Origin: Rhodococcus jostii NBRC 16295 | Lineage (GTDB): Bacteria; Actinomycetota; Actinomycetes; Mycobacteriales; Mycobacteriaceae | Reading direction: 5' to 3' | DNA length: 64,000 nt | Assembly: GCF_001894825.1 (NCBI RefSeq) | Contig: NZ_BCWY01000006.1 | Span: forward strand, 157,562-221,561 | In this document: one piece after another, positions 57,208-64,000 of the stretch | Position numbering within the stretch: the stretch's first letter is position 1 | How the letters are laid out: each line of letters opens with the position of its first letter | Position numbers and translations under genes: made by a program | The notes under the pieces: model-generated | What the model was told of the DNA's origin: nothing | Database searches by the model: none | The model's input: the letters and a program-made list of their open reading frames with translations, nothing else

Positions 57208-58134
57208 TCAGCCTATGCCTTCGGTTGCCCGGAACAGGTCGGGTTCGATGTAGATGCGGCGAGCCGCCGGGACGGCTTCGCGGACCCGTGCCTCTGCTCC
57301 GTCGATGGCGTCGGCGACCGCGCTGATGTCCGATCCGGCGGCCACCGCGACCTTCGCCGCCACGAGGATTTCCTCGGGTCCGAGGTACTGGGTCTTGCAG
57401 TGGATGACGCGCTCGATCCTGTCGCCGTCGACGAGGGCGGCGAGGATGCGCGCCTCCTCGTCGGCGGTGGCCCCTTCCCCGATCAGCAGGCTCTGCATCT
57501 CGACGATGAGGATGATCGCGATGATTCCGAGCAGCGCGCCGATGCAGAGGGTGCCGACGCCGTCCCACACGGGATCGCCGGTGAGCATCGTCAGACCGAC
57601 ACCGCCGAGCGCGAGGACCAGACCGACCAGCGCGCCGGTGTCCTCGAGCAGCACCACGGGCAGCTCGGGACTGCGCGACGTGCGGATGAACCCCCACCAA
57701 CTCGCCCGCCCCTTGAGCGGACGCGATTCCCGCACGGCCGTGACGAAGCTGAATGTCTCCAATCCGATCGCGATCACCAGGATGACCACCGCAACGAGCG
57801 GCGACGTCAATTCCTCGGGGTGCTGAATCTTGTGGATCCCCTCGTAGATCGCGAACAGCGAACCGAGGCTGAACAACACGAGCGCGACGACGAAGGAATA
57901 GAAGTAACGGCTACGGCCGTAACCGAACTGGTGCAGATCGTCGGCGGCGCGTTCGGCCTTCTTCTGGCCGAGCAGGAGCAGGCCCTGGTTGGAGGTATCG
58001 GCCACCGAGTGCACGGATTCCGCCAGCATGGACGACGAACCGGTGATCAGGAAGCCGGCGAACTTGGCTACCGCGATACCGGCATTGGCGCCGAGCGCGG
58101 CGAGGATCGCCTTCTTTCCCCCATGAGCCGACAA
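57208..58134 (-). CDS. Cation diffusion facilitator transporter
   Basis: A 308-residue CDF (zinc/iron/manganese efflux) protein. Six helices are expected; the metal-site residues in helix 2 are SVHSVADTSNQ and in helix 5 ETLLVLEDTGALVGLVLAL-like VLLEDTGALVG. The second-helix HxxxD is kept, so it is likely functional. A cytosolic C-terminal domain follows (residues 230-308). I chose the TTG at 58134, with GAGGAG eight bases upstream; ATG 58209 lies far upstream of the first helix. It lies between the permease and manA; M. tuberculosis has no such gene here. Confidence 0.84.
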   Translation of the reverse strand: MSAHGGKKAILAALGANAGIAVAKFAGFLITGSSSMLAESVHSVADTSNQGLLLLGQKKAERAADDLHQFGYGRSRYFYSFVVALVLFSLGSLFAIYEGIHKIQHPEELTSPLVAVVILVIAIGLETFSFVTAVRESRPLKGRASWWGFIRTSRSPELPVVLLEDTGALVGLVLALGGVGLTMLTGDPVWDGVGTLCIGALLGIIAIILIVEMQSLLIGEGATADEEARILAALVDGDRIERVIHCKTQYLGPEEILVAAKVAVAAGSDISAVADAIDGAEARVREAVPAARRIYIEPDLFRATEGIG

Positions 58135-58212
58135 CTGACTTCTCCTCTCGGTCGCACACGGCCCACAGGACGGGCCGCGGTGCCCTTCTCGGATCTCAGG
58201 GCGGCTCACAGG

Positions 58213-59445
58213 CTACGCGATCGGCGGCCCGACCCTCGCACTGAACAATTGGGCGCGATCCGTGCCCGCCGTCACCACCACTTCAGGGTCCTCGGCCGCG
58301 ATCCAGACGGCATTGCCCTGCGACAGTGCGAGCGTGTCGGCTCCGCATCGCAGCTCCACCGAACCCGACGTGCACAGCAGGATGTGCGGGCCCTCCGTGT
58401 CGAGTCGGTGTTCCGCGGGACCGTCGGGCGACAGGTCGATCCGGGCGAGCACGAACTCCGGCGCCGGTGTCGAGTACACGAACTCGCCACTGCCCGGGCA
58501 TTCTTCCGCCTCCAGGATGGGAATGTCGACGGTGTCGAAGTCGAGGACACGCAGCAACTCCGGAACGTCCACGTGCTTGGGAGTGAGTCCCCCGCGCAGC
58601 ACGTTGTCGGAGTTGGCCATGATCTCGACGGCCATGCCGTGCAGATAGGCGTGGAGGTTGCCGGCGTCGAGGTACAGGCCCTGCCCCGGTTCGAGAGTGA
58701 CCCGGTTCAGGAGGAGCGCGGCAAGCACGCCGGCGTCGCCGGGGTACACCTCGCTCAGTTCGAGGGCCGTGCGCACCTCCGCCGTGAACTCACCATCCCT
58801 GGTGTTCGACAGGTAGTCGACGCAACCGTCGAGCACCCTCGGCATCAGCGCGCCGAGCACCGGCTGCGGCAGCGTGATCCACGTAGTGAACAACGCGCGG
58901 AGACCGTCCGAGTCGGGTTGCCCGGCAATCAGTCCGACGTAGGGCTGCAGTTCCGGAACCGCGATCGCCTCGAGCAGCTTGACGGTGCGCTGCGGGTCCC
59001 GGAAACCGGCGAGCGCGTGGAACCGGCTGAGCGCCACGACCAGTTCCGGTTTGTGGCTGGCGTCCTTGTAGTTGCGCACTGAGGACTCGAGGGGGATGCC
59101 CGCGTCGTTCTCCCGCGCAAACCCTTCCCACGCCTGTTCCGCGCTCGGGTGCGCTTGCAACGACAGAGGCTCCTCCGACGCGAGCAACTTCAGCAGAAAC
59201 GGGAGGCGGTCGCCGAACGACTCCACACTCCGCTTGCCGAGCTGGCGTTCGGGCTCCGAGTGCACCAGGTCCAGAAGCGACCGGGGACCCTCGTCGGTGA
59301 GGACGCGGGCCGGATCGCCGGGGTGCGCGCCCAGCCAGAGTTCCGCCTCCGGATGTGCCGTCGGAACCGGAAGTCCGCGCAACTGAGCGATGGCTGTGCG
59401 CGATCCCCACGCGTAGGACCGAAGCGCACCTTCGAGTCGGTGCAC
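58213..59445 (-). CDS. manA: Mannose-6-phosphate isomerase
   Basis: A 410-residue type I phosphomannose isomerase that interconverts fructose-6-P and mannose-6-P. Zinc ligands lie in PLSLQAHPSAEQA and in AYLHGMAVEIMANSDNVLRGGLTPKH. It begins HRLEGALRSYAWGSRTAIAQL. The GTG start shares its first base with the stop of the SIS-domain gene upstream, so the pair is translationally coupled. The product feeds ManB for GDP-mannose, used for lipoarabinomannan-type glycolipids and protein mannosylation. Confidence 0.93.
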   Translation of the reverse strand: MHRLEGALRSYAWGSRTAIAQLRGLPVPTAHPEAELWLGAHPGDPARVLTDEGPRSLLDLVHSEPERQLGKRSVESFGDRLPFLLKLLASEEPLSLQAHPSAEQAWEGFARENDAGIPLESSVRNYKDASHKPELVVALSRFHALAGFRDPQRTVKLLEAIAVPELQPYVGLIAGQPDSDGLRALFTTWITLPQPVLGALMPRVLDGCVDYLSNTRDGEFTAEVRTALELSEVYPGDAGVLAALLLNRVTLEPGQGLYLDAGNLHAYLHGMAVEIMANSDNVLRGGLTPKHVDVPELLRVLDFDTVDIPILEAEECPGSGEFVYSTPAPEFVLARIDLSPDGPAEHRLDTEGPHILLCTSGSVELRCGADTLALSQGNAVWIAAEDPEVVVTAGTDRAQLFSARVGPPIA

Positions 59446-60524
59446 TAGATACCGCCCATCAATTGCAGATACGCGGCAGTCATGTCGAGCCGGCCGACGA
59501 GAACCGCCGCCTGTTCCAGTTCGGGACGCTGCGAGGGCACCTGCCCCTCGTCGGACGACGCGACGACCAGGTCGGCGTCGCCCAGGACGACGATCTTGCG
59601 CTCGGTGATCATGCGATCCGCATCGGCCGAGAACACGAACGTGCGGACCGGGCTGGCGGGCGGCGGACCGTCCAGTTCGGGATCGTGGAATATCGAGTCG
59701 TGCGATCCGAGCGCCTGGTCGACGCGGAACGTGCCCGCCGCACTCAGAACGTCCGGCAACTCGGAGGCGGTGGCCACCCGGCCGGCGTGCAGCAGTGCCT
59801 CGGCGCCGTGCCGGGCCAGTTCCACCGCGCTCTCCGTATCGCCCGTGAGCACGATGCGGCGCCCCTGCATGCGGGAGGCCAGCGACTTCGCCGGGTTGTG
59901 GAACACCTCGTTGTTCGGCCTGTCACGCAACGCCTCACCGTCGACGGCGTCGGCGAGTTGCTCGAGGTCGGGGACCTCGTCGCCCCAGCGCTCCGAACCG
60001 ACCACCCGGAGGACGGCGAGCAGGACTGCGAAGTACCGCAACAGTCCGTGCCGGGTGAGAGCGTGCACGCGCGGCGCGAACATCACGACGCGTCCGGCGG
60101 CCGCAGCCTGCAAGGGTCCCTCGTCCGGTGCGGCCACCACCACTTCGGCGCCGCGCCGCACCGCGGCGTCGATGGCCTGCACGAGCCGGGGGTCGCCCGC
60201 GTCGTCGCCGGCCACCACGACCACGTCGAGGGGGCCGACCCACACGGGGGTGCGGGTGGCGCGCAGCAGCGGGAATCCGATCCGTTCGGCGAGGACCGCT
60301 GTGAGGATCGCCGCGCCGCGGCTGGCCCGGCCGGCGCCGGTGACCACGACGACACTGCGGGGACGCAGGCCGCGCAGCCGCTCGAGGGTGCCTTCCTCGA
60401 CCGCGGAGCGGGTGGCCCGGATCTGGGCACCCCCCATCGCCGCGGACCGCAGTACGCCCTCGGTGTCCGCGGAGACCAGGGCGTCCCCGTCGTCCAGATC
60501 GAGCAGGGGCGTCGGCGCTGTCAT
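59445..60524 (-). CDS. SIS-domain sugar isomerase-like protein (Rv3256c-like)
   Basis: A 359-residue protein with a SIS fold (about 40-180, VVVVTGAGRASRGAAILTAVLAERIGFPL) and a C-terminal domain like phosphoglucose/phosphomannose isomerases. It is the positional counterpart of M. tuberculosis Rv3256c, between manB and manA. A role in sugar-phosphate isomerisation is likely, but the active residues are not certain. I chose the ATG at 60524 before TAPTPLLDLDDGDAL, which has GGGGTG upstream; the frame to 60590 is less likely. It overlaps manA by one base. Confidence 0.8.
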   Translation of the reverse strand: MTAPTPLLDLDDGDALVSADTEGVLRSAAMGGAQIRATRSAVEEGTLERLRGLRPRSVVVVTGAGRASRGAAILTAVLAERIGFPLLRATRTPVWVGPLDVVVVAGDDAGDPRLVQAIDAAVRRGAEVVVAAPDEGPLQAAAAGRVVMFAPRVHALTRHGLLRYFAVLLAVLRVVGSERWGDEVPDLEQLADAVDGEALRDRPNNEVFHNPAKSLASRMQGRRIVLTGDTESAVELARHGAEALLHAGRVATASELPDVLSAAGTFRVDQALGSHDSIFHDPELDGPPPASPVRTFVFSADADRMITERKIVVLGDADLVVASSDEGQVPSQRPELEQAAVLVGRLDMTAAYLQLMGGI

Positions 60525-60599
60525 GACACCGCACCCCCTTCCTTCATCGGTGCACGCCACATTCGCAGCACGCAGATCCTGTGGTTTCAACTATGGCAG

Positions 60600-61967
60600 T
60601 CAGGCTCGGACGATGCCCACTATCTCGGTAACGAGTGCATCTACGTCTGCCGTCGTGGGCGCTTCGACGTTGAGTCGTAGCAGCGGTTCGGTGTTGGAGG
60701 CGCGCAGGTTGAACCACGCGTCGCCCGTCAGTTCGACGGTGACACCGTCGAGCCGGTCCACGCCCGTGGTGCGACCGGCGAACGCCGCCACCACCGCGTC
60801 GGTCCGCTCGGCGGCGTCCGCGACCGTCGAGTTGATCTCTCCCGACGCCGCGTACCGCTCGTACTTGGCCATCAGTTCGGACAGCGGGCGGTCCTGCTCC
60901 CCCAGTGCGGCGAGGACGTGCAGTCCGGCGAGCATGCCCGAGTCGGCGCCCCAGAAATCGCGGAAGTAGTAGTGCGCGGAGTGCTCGCCGCCGAAGATCG
61001 CACCCGTCTCGGCCATCTGCTGCTTGATGAACGAGTGCCCCACCCGGGTGCGCACCGGGTGTCCGCCCAGTTCGGTGACCAGTTCGGGTACCGCACGGGA
61101 GGTGATCAGGTTGTGGATGACGGTCGCGCCGGGCTCCTTGGCCAGCTCACGCTCGGCGACGAGAGCCGTCACGGCGGATGGCGACACCGGGTTGCCGAGT
61201 TCGTCGACGACGAAGCAGCGGTCGGCGTCGCCGTCGAAGGCCAGACCGATGTCGGCGCCGGTCTCCCGCACGTACCGCTGCAGGTCGACGAGGTTCGCGG
61301 GGTCGAGCGGATTCGCCTCGTGGTTCGGGAAGGTGCCGTCGAGCTCGAAGTACAGCGGTTCCAGCTTCACCGGCATCGGCTCGAACACCGCGGGGACCGT
61401 GTGGCCGCCCATCCCGTTGCCCGCGTCGACGGCCACCGTCAGCGGACGGAGGTCGGAGAGGTTTACGAGTCCGCGGACGAAACTCGCGTACTGCTCGAGG
61501 ACGTCCTCCTCGGACACCGAGCCGGGAGCGCCGTCGCACTCGGGGACCCCGTCGATGACCTCGGCCGAAATCGTGGCGAGGCCCGTTTCCTGCCCCACCG
61601 GCTTGGCGCCCGCGCGGCACAGCTTGATCCCGTTGTACTTCGCAGGGTTGTGGCTCGCCGTGAACATCGCACCCGGGCAGTCGTACAGCCCCGACGCGAA
61701 GTACAGCTGGTCGGTCGACGCGAGGCCGATGAGAACGACATCGAGGCCCTGGGCGGTGACGCCGTCGGCGAACGCGCGGGCCAGTTCCGGGGAGGACGCG
61801 CGCATGTCGTGGCCGATCACGACCTTCGTGGCGCTCTCCTCGCGAACGAGCCGTGCGAATGCGCCACCCACGTCCTGCACGAACGCGGCGTCGATGAGTT
61901 CACCGACGACTCCCCGCACGTCGTAAGCCTTGATCACGGCATGTACGGACTCGGCTGATCGCGCCAC
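60600..61967 (-). CDS. manB: Phosphomannomutase ManB
   Basis: A 455-residue alpha-D-phosphohexomutase. The phosphoserine loop is TASHNPAKYNGIK (near residue 100), the metal loop DGDADRCF (near 245), and the sugar loop GGEHSAHYYF (near 330); the last domain has RASNTEPLLRLNVEA. It converts mannose-6-P to mannose-1-P. I chose the GTG at 61967 because GGAG is nine bases upstream and the protein then begins ARSAESVHAVIKAYDVRG; the frame to 62195 crosses the DUF3499 gene and a hairpin. It is the first of manB-Rv3256c-like-manA. Confidence 0.94.
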   Translation of the reverse strand: MARSAESVHAVIKAYDVRGVVGELIDAAFVQDVGGAFARLVREESATKVVIGHDMRASSPELARAFADGVTAQGLDVVLIGLASTDQLYFASGLYDCPGAMFTASHNPAKYNGIKLCRAGAKPVGQETGLATISAEVIDGVPECDGAPGSVSEEDVLEQYASFVRGLVNLSDLRPLTVAVDAGNGMGGHTVPAVFEPMPVKLEPLYFELDGTFPNHEANPLDPANLVDLQRYVRETGADIGLAFDGDADRCFVVDELGNPVSPSAVTALVAERELAKEPGATVIHNLITSRAVPELVTELGGHPVRTRVGHSFIKQQMAETGAIFGGEHSAHYYFRDFWGADSGMLAGLHVLAALGEQDRPLSELMAKYERYAASGEINSTVADAAERTDAVVAAFAGRTTGVDRLDGVTVELTGDAWFNLRASNTEPLLRLNVEAPTTADVDALVTEIVGIVRA

Positions 61968-62010
61968 TTCTGTTTTCTCCTTTACGAGCACCAGTGCTGG
62001 CGCAAGCCTA

Positions 62011-62055
62011 GTGCCTGCCCGTCGCGGGCACGGCACACCGCGGGCCTCCGGCCCG
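62011..62055. terminator. Two hairpins between DUF3499 gene and manB
   Basis: A nested hairpin (GTGCC/GGCAC outside GCCC/GGGC, 62011-62036) is followed by a CGGGCC/GGCCCG hairpin (62041-62055) 16 bases after the DUF3499 stop. Together they probably terminate that gene before manB. No T run is present. Confidence 0.4.
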
Positions 62056-62070
62056 GGACGAGCGGGGACT

Positions 62071-62466
62071 TCAGTTGGCGGGGTCGGGAAGAACCCGCAG
62101 GTGGCCACGGCGACCGGTACGCGCCGGGCCGGGCTGGGTGCCGGTCTCCGCGCGATCCTCCGTGGACGCAGCCCGTTCGGACCGTCCACGATCACCGAGG
62201 CCCGCTTCCCGCACGGCTTCCGCCAGCGCGGTCAGATCGTCCTCGTCCGGGGTGCTCGACGAAAATCCACCCTCGTACCGAACCAGTTCCCAGCCCTTGG
62301 GTGCGGTGATCCTCGATCCGTGCGTGTCGCACAGATCCCACGAGTGCGGTTCGTCGACCGTCGCGAGCGGGCCGACGACGGCGGTGGAGTCCGAGTAGAC
62401 GTACGTGAGCGTCGCGACAGCGGGGTTCTTGCACCCGGGGCGGCAGCATCGACGCAGAGATCTCAC
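62071..62466 (-). CDS. DUF3499 protein
   Basis: A 131-residue protein of the DUF3499 family (M. tuberculosis Rv3258c). It shows a zinc-like cysteine pattern, CCRPGCKNPA at the start and DLCDTHGSRI near residue 45, with the core VATLTYVYSDSTAVVGPLATVDEPHSWDLC. The C-terminal half is charged and disordered. I chose the GTG at 62466 since the family starts a few residues before RRCCRPGC; an ATG at 62499 would add 11 residues. It is divergent from the Rv3259-like gene. Function is unknown. Confidence 0.8.
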   Translation of the reverse strand: MRSLRRCCRPGCKNPAVATLTYVYSDSTAVVGPLATVDEPHSWDLCDTHGSRITAPKGWELVRYEGGFSSSTPDEDDLTALAEAVREAGLGDRGRSERAASTEDRAETGTQPGPARTGRRGHLRVLPDPAN

Positions 62467-62545
62467 AGCTAGGAAGCGTAGCCCACGAAGGCCCGACACC
62501 TACTCGGACACACCGAGAGTGTGCGGCTGTCGTAATGTCCACACC

Positions 62546-63037
62546 ATGTCCAGAGCACGACGCAGGCGTCCCGTCACCACCCGATCCGTCGACCGACGGG
62601 GACGTGGAATCCGCGGATCTGTGTTCCCTCCGGACGCGCCGGCGCGTCGAAGCCGCGCGGAGAAATTCGACCTGGTGGTCCTGGAAGCGTTCGCGCCGAT
62701 CGACGCCCGCTGGCGCGAACGCCTGACGAAGCTGGACATCGCCGTCGACGAGGTCCCGAAGATCCATGCGCTCGACCCGGATTCGGTCAACTGGCCCGCC
62801 GAGGTCGTGGCAGACGGGCCCGTGCCGCTGTCACGATTGATCCCAGCGGGAATCGACCGTCATGGAGCCACGACGCGGGCGAGAGTCGTCCTGTTCCGGC
62901 GACCGCTCGAACAGCGCGCCAACGACCCGGACGACCTCACCGACCTGGTGCACGACGTGCTCGTACAGCAGGTGAGTACGTACCTCGGGGTCGAACCCGA
63001 GGTCATCGACCCGGACCTACCGGGCGACGAAGACTGA
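62546..63037 (+). CDS. Zincin-fold protein with degenerate HExxH
   Basis: A 163-residue protein of the metallopeptidase family PF06262 (M. tuberculosis Rv3259). The usual zinc motif HExxH reads VHDVLVQQ here, so the glutamate is an aspartate and the second histidine is missing; it probably cannot hold zinc or cut peptides. The N-terminal 30 residues are Arg-rich (RARRRRPVTTRSVDRRGRG). The core FDLVVLEAFAPIDARWRERLTKLDIAVDEVP is conserved. The start is the ATG at 62546. It ends next to the whiB2 gene, convergent. Confidence 0.83.
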   Translation: MSRARRRRPVTTRSVDRRGRGIRGSVFPPDAPARRSRAEKFDLVVLEAFAPIDARWRERLTKLDIAVDEVPKIHALDPDSVNWPAEVVADGPVPLSRLIPAGIDRHGATTRARVVLFRRPLEQRANDPDDLTDLVHDVLVQQVSTYLGVEPEVIDPDLPGDED

Positions 63038-63038
63038 A

Positions 63039-63509
63039 CTAGACAATTCCCCGCTTCAGGCGCCGGCGCTCACGCTCCGACAGGCCACCCCAGATACCGA
63101 ACCGCTCGTCGTTGGCCAGTGCGTAGTCGAGGCATTCGTCCCGGACCTCGCAGCCCAGGCAGATGCGCTTCGCTTCCCTGGTGGAGCCTCCCTTTTCGGG
63201 GAAGAAGGCCTCAGGGTCGGTCTGCGCGCACAGCGCGCGTTCCTGCCACTGATCCTCGATGGTCTCGAAAAGCTCGTCGAAACCGGTCACCAGACTCAAC
63301 GCCGGGCGGGTGCCCGTCGTCTCGACTTCCTGTGCGACGAGCTCCGGCACAGGACTTTCCTTCACACGGTCTTCTTGCACAACACTGTCTTCTTGCACAC
63401 AGACTTCTCGAGCAAAGACGCCGTCTACTGCGCCTGCTTCGGAATTGGTCTGCGGTTCGTCGCTTACTGTGCTCCAGCGAGTCTCCGACTCGACCTGCTC
63501 ATTGGGCAT
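63039..63509 (-). CDS. whiB2: WhiB2 (WhmD) sporulation/division regulator
   Basis: Up to 156 residues. The C-terminal 85 residues are a full Wbl domain: Cys in ERALCAQTDPEAFFPEKGGS, then ICLGCEVRDEC, and the FGIWGGLSERERRRLKRG turn. WhiB2/WhmD is essential in mycobacteria for septation. The N-terminal 70 residues are acidic, unlike the short mycobacterial form, and include a VQEDSV/VQEDRV repeat; in-frame GTG codons (such as that before SDEPQT) allow shorter forms. A perfect SOS-type palindrome lies about 80-95 bases upstream of the ATG. It is divergent from fbiA. Confidence 0.94.
   Translation of the reverse strand: MPNEQVESETRWSTVSDEPQTNSEAGAVDGVFAREVCVQEDSVVQEDRVKESPVPELVAQEVETTGTRPALSLVTGFDELFETIEDQWQERALCAQTDPEAFFPEKGGSTREAKRICLGCEVRDECLDYALANDERFGIWGGLSERERRRLKRGIV
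63369..63399 (-). repeat. 13-base direct repeat in whiB2 N-terminal region
   Basis: GTCTTCTTGCACA occurs twice with an 18-base period. On the minus strand it encodes the six-residue repeat VQEDSV/VQEDRV in the acidic N-terminal extension of WhiB2. The period is a multiple of three, so changes in copy number would keep the frame. Confidence 0.7.
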
Positions 63510-63588
63510 CGTTCCGCCTCCTCACCTGTGATAGCGCAGAAAATTTCGATTGATCACGCACCCCGAACCGAACACCCCTGCCACCCGT

Positions 63589-63604
63589 TCGAACAACCGT
63601 TCGA
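63589..63604. promoter_or_regulatory. SOS (LexA)-type box upstream of whiB2
   Basis: TCGAAC-n4-GTTCGA, with one further matching base on each side (TTCGAACAACCGTTCGAA, 63588-63605). This is the mycobacterial SOS box without mismatch. It lies about 80-95 bases before the whiB2 ATG and about 180 bases before fbiA. LexA binding would tie the septation regulator to DNA damage. Confidence 0.6.
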
Positions 63605-63783
63605 ATTGATCCCCGCTGCAAGTGATTCCACGCCCACAACGTTGGAATGACATATTTGTGATTAGACACGCCCAGCGTGTCGCGGTCAAGCTAAGTGCCG
63701 AAAGTCCATTACTATTTCGCGCTCTCCAATCGCTCGGGGGAAGCACTCACAGGAAGCGGACGGCCACCGCCTAGGCTTGCATC

Positions 63784-64000
63784 GTGAACGTGACTGTTTT
63801 GGTGGGCGGGGTCGGCGGGGCCCGATTCTTGCAAGGCGTGCGCAGGCTTCTCGGGGCCGATACGCCCGGTCGTGTGGGCGCCGATTCCGGCCATGGCATC
63901 ACCGCGGTGGTCAATGTCGGTGACGACGTGTGGATGCACGGGCTGCGGATCTGCCCGGACCTGGACACCTGCATGTACACCCTCGGCGGTGGTATCGAAA
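63784..64000 (+). CDS. fbiA: FbiA, F420 biosynthesis transferase (partial)
   Basis: The first 72 codons of FbiA/CofD, cut by the window end. It begins VNVTVLVGGVGGARFLQGV, the phosphate-binding loop of the phospholactate/phosphoenolpyruvate transferase that builds the F420 side chain, and continues VVNVGDDVWMHGLRICPDLD. The start is the GTG at 63784. A -10-like TAGGCT at 63772-63777 ends six bases before it, so the mRNA is likely leaderless. It is divergent from whiB2 across 274 bases, the same as Rv3260c-Rv3261 in M. tuberculosis. Confidence 0.92.
   Translation, partial: MNVTVLVGGVGGARFLQGVRRLLGADTPGRVGADSGHGITAVVNVGDDVWMHGLRICPDLDTCMYTLGGGIE

Overview
The window is 64 kb of high-GC, gene-dense actinobacterial chromosome. 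Its gene content and order point to the mycolic-acid actinobacteria, most probably Rhodococcus. Markers include WhiB1, WhiB2, MtrAB-LpqB, SigH-RshA, PdtaS, FbiA, a wax ester synthase/DGAT-like protein and mannose-donor genes. Apart from a few insertions and losses, the order from about 14.3 kb to the right end runs in step with Mycobacterium tuberculosis Rv3205c to Rv3261, and the first two genes match Rv3203 (lipV) and Rv3204. These ortholog statements come from memory of the M. tuberculosis map and protein motifs; no search was run.

Left part (0-14.3 kb). After the LipV-like hydrolase and an alkyltransferase-like protein comes a block of about 13 kb that is not at this place in M. tuberculosis. 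It holds a secreted lipase, a MocR-type regulator facing a 41-residue membrane peptide, and a MobA-MoeA fusion for molybdenum cofactor. It also holds a nitrite-assimilation operon read leftward: narK - nirB - nirD - nnaR - cbiX-like chelatase. The operon groups transport, siroheme-dependent reduction, siroheme supply and a HemD-like regulator, and a GlnR-type box lies upstream of narK. An MFS exporter with a divergent GntR regulator closes the block.

Middle part (14.3-43 kb). This is the conserved backbone: MoeZ sulfur carrier activation with a SigH-like promoter, a metzincin-like DUF3152 protein, a TetR regulator, DUF3107, a MiaE-like ferritin-fold protein and a DEAD-box helicase. An inserted redox module follows (VOC protein, GlxA-type regulator, quinone reductase, SDR), then ParA, a histidine phosphatase, a lipid kinase, and WhiB1 with two CRP-type sites. 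Next are PdtaS, a biotinyl protein, a hidden 24-residue gene that looks like ribosomal protein bL37, RshA-SigH with an autoregulatory promoter, YbaK, SRAP, AroA and RsgA. Two tandem fatty acid desaturases with their reductase share a repeated palindromic operator. A WS/DGAT-family protein with an altered catalytic motif comes next.

Right part (43-64 kb). SecA1, HPF and a ComF-type protein are followed by LpqB, MtrB, MtrA, thymidylate kinase and S-adenosylhomocysteine hydrolase. A TetR regulator, an amino acid permease and a CDF metal transporter come next, then ManA, a SIS-type isomerase and ManB (mannose-1-phosphate supply). DUF3499, a degenerate zincin, WhiB2 with a perfect mycobacterial-type SOS box upstream, and the start of fbiA end the window. 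I saw no tRNA, rRNA, insertion sequence, prophage or CRISPR array. The only non-coding stretch over 300 bases is 19733-20056.
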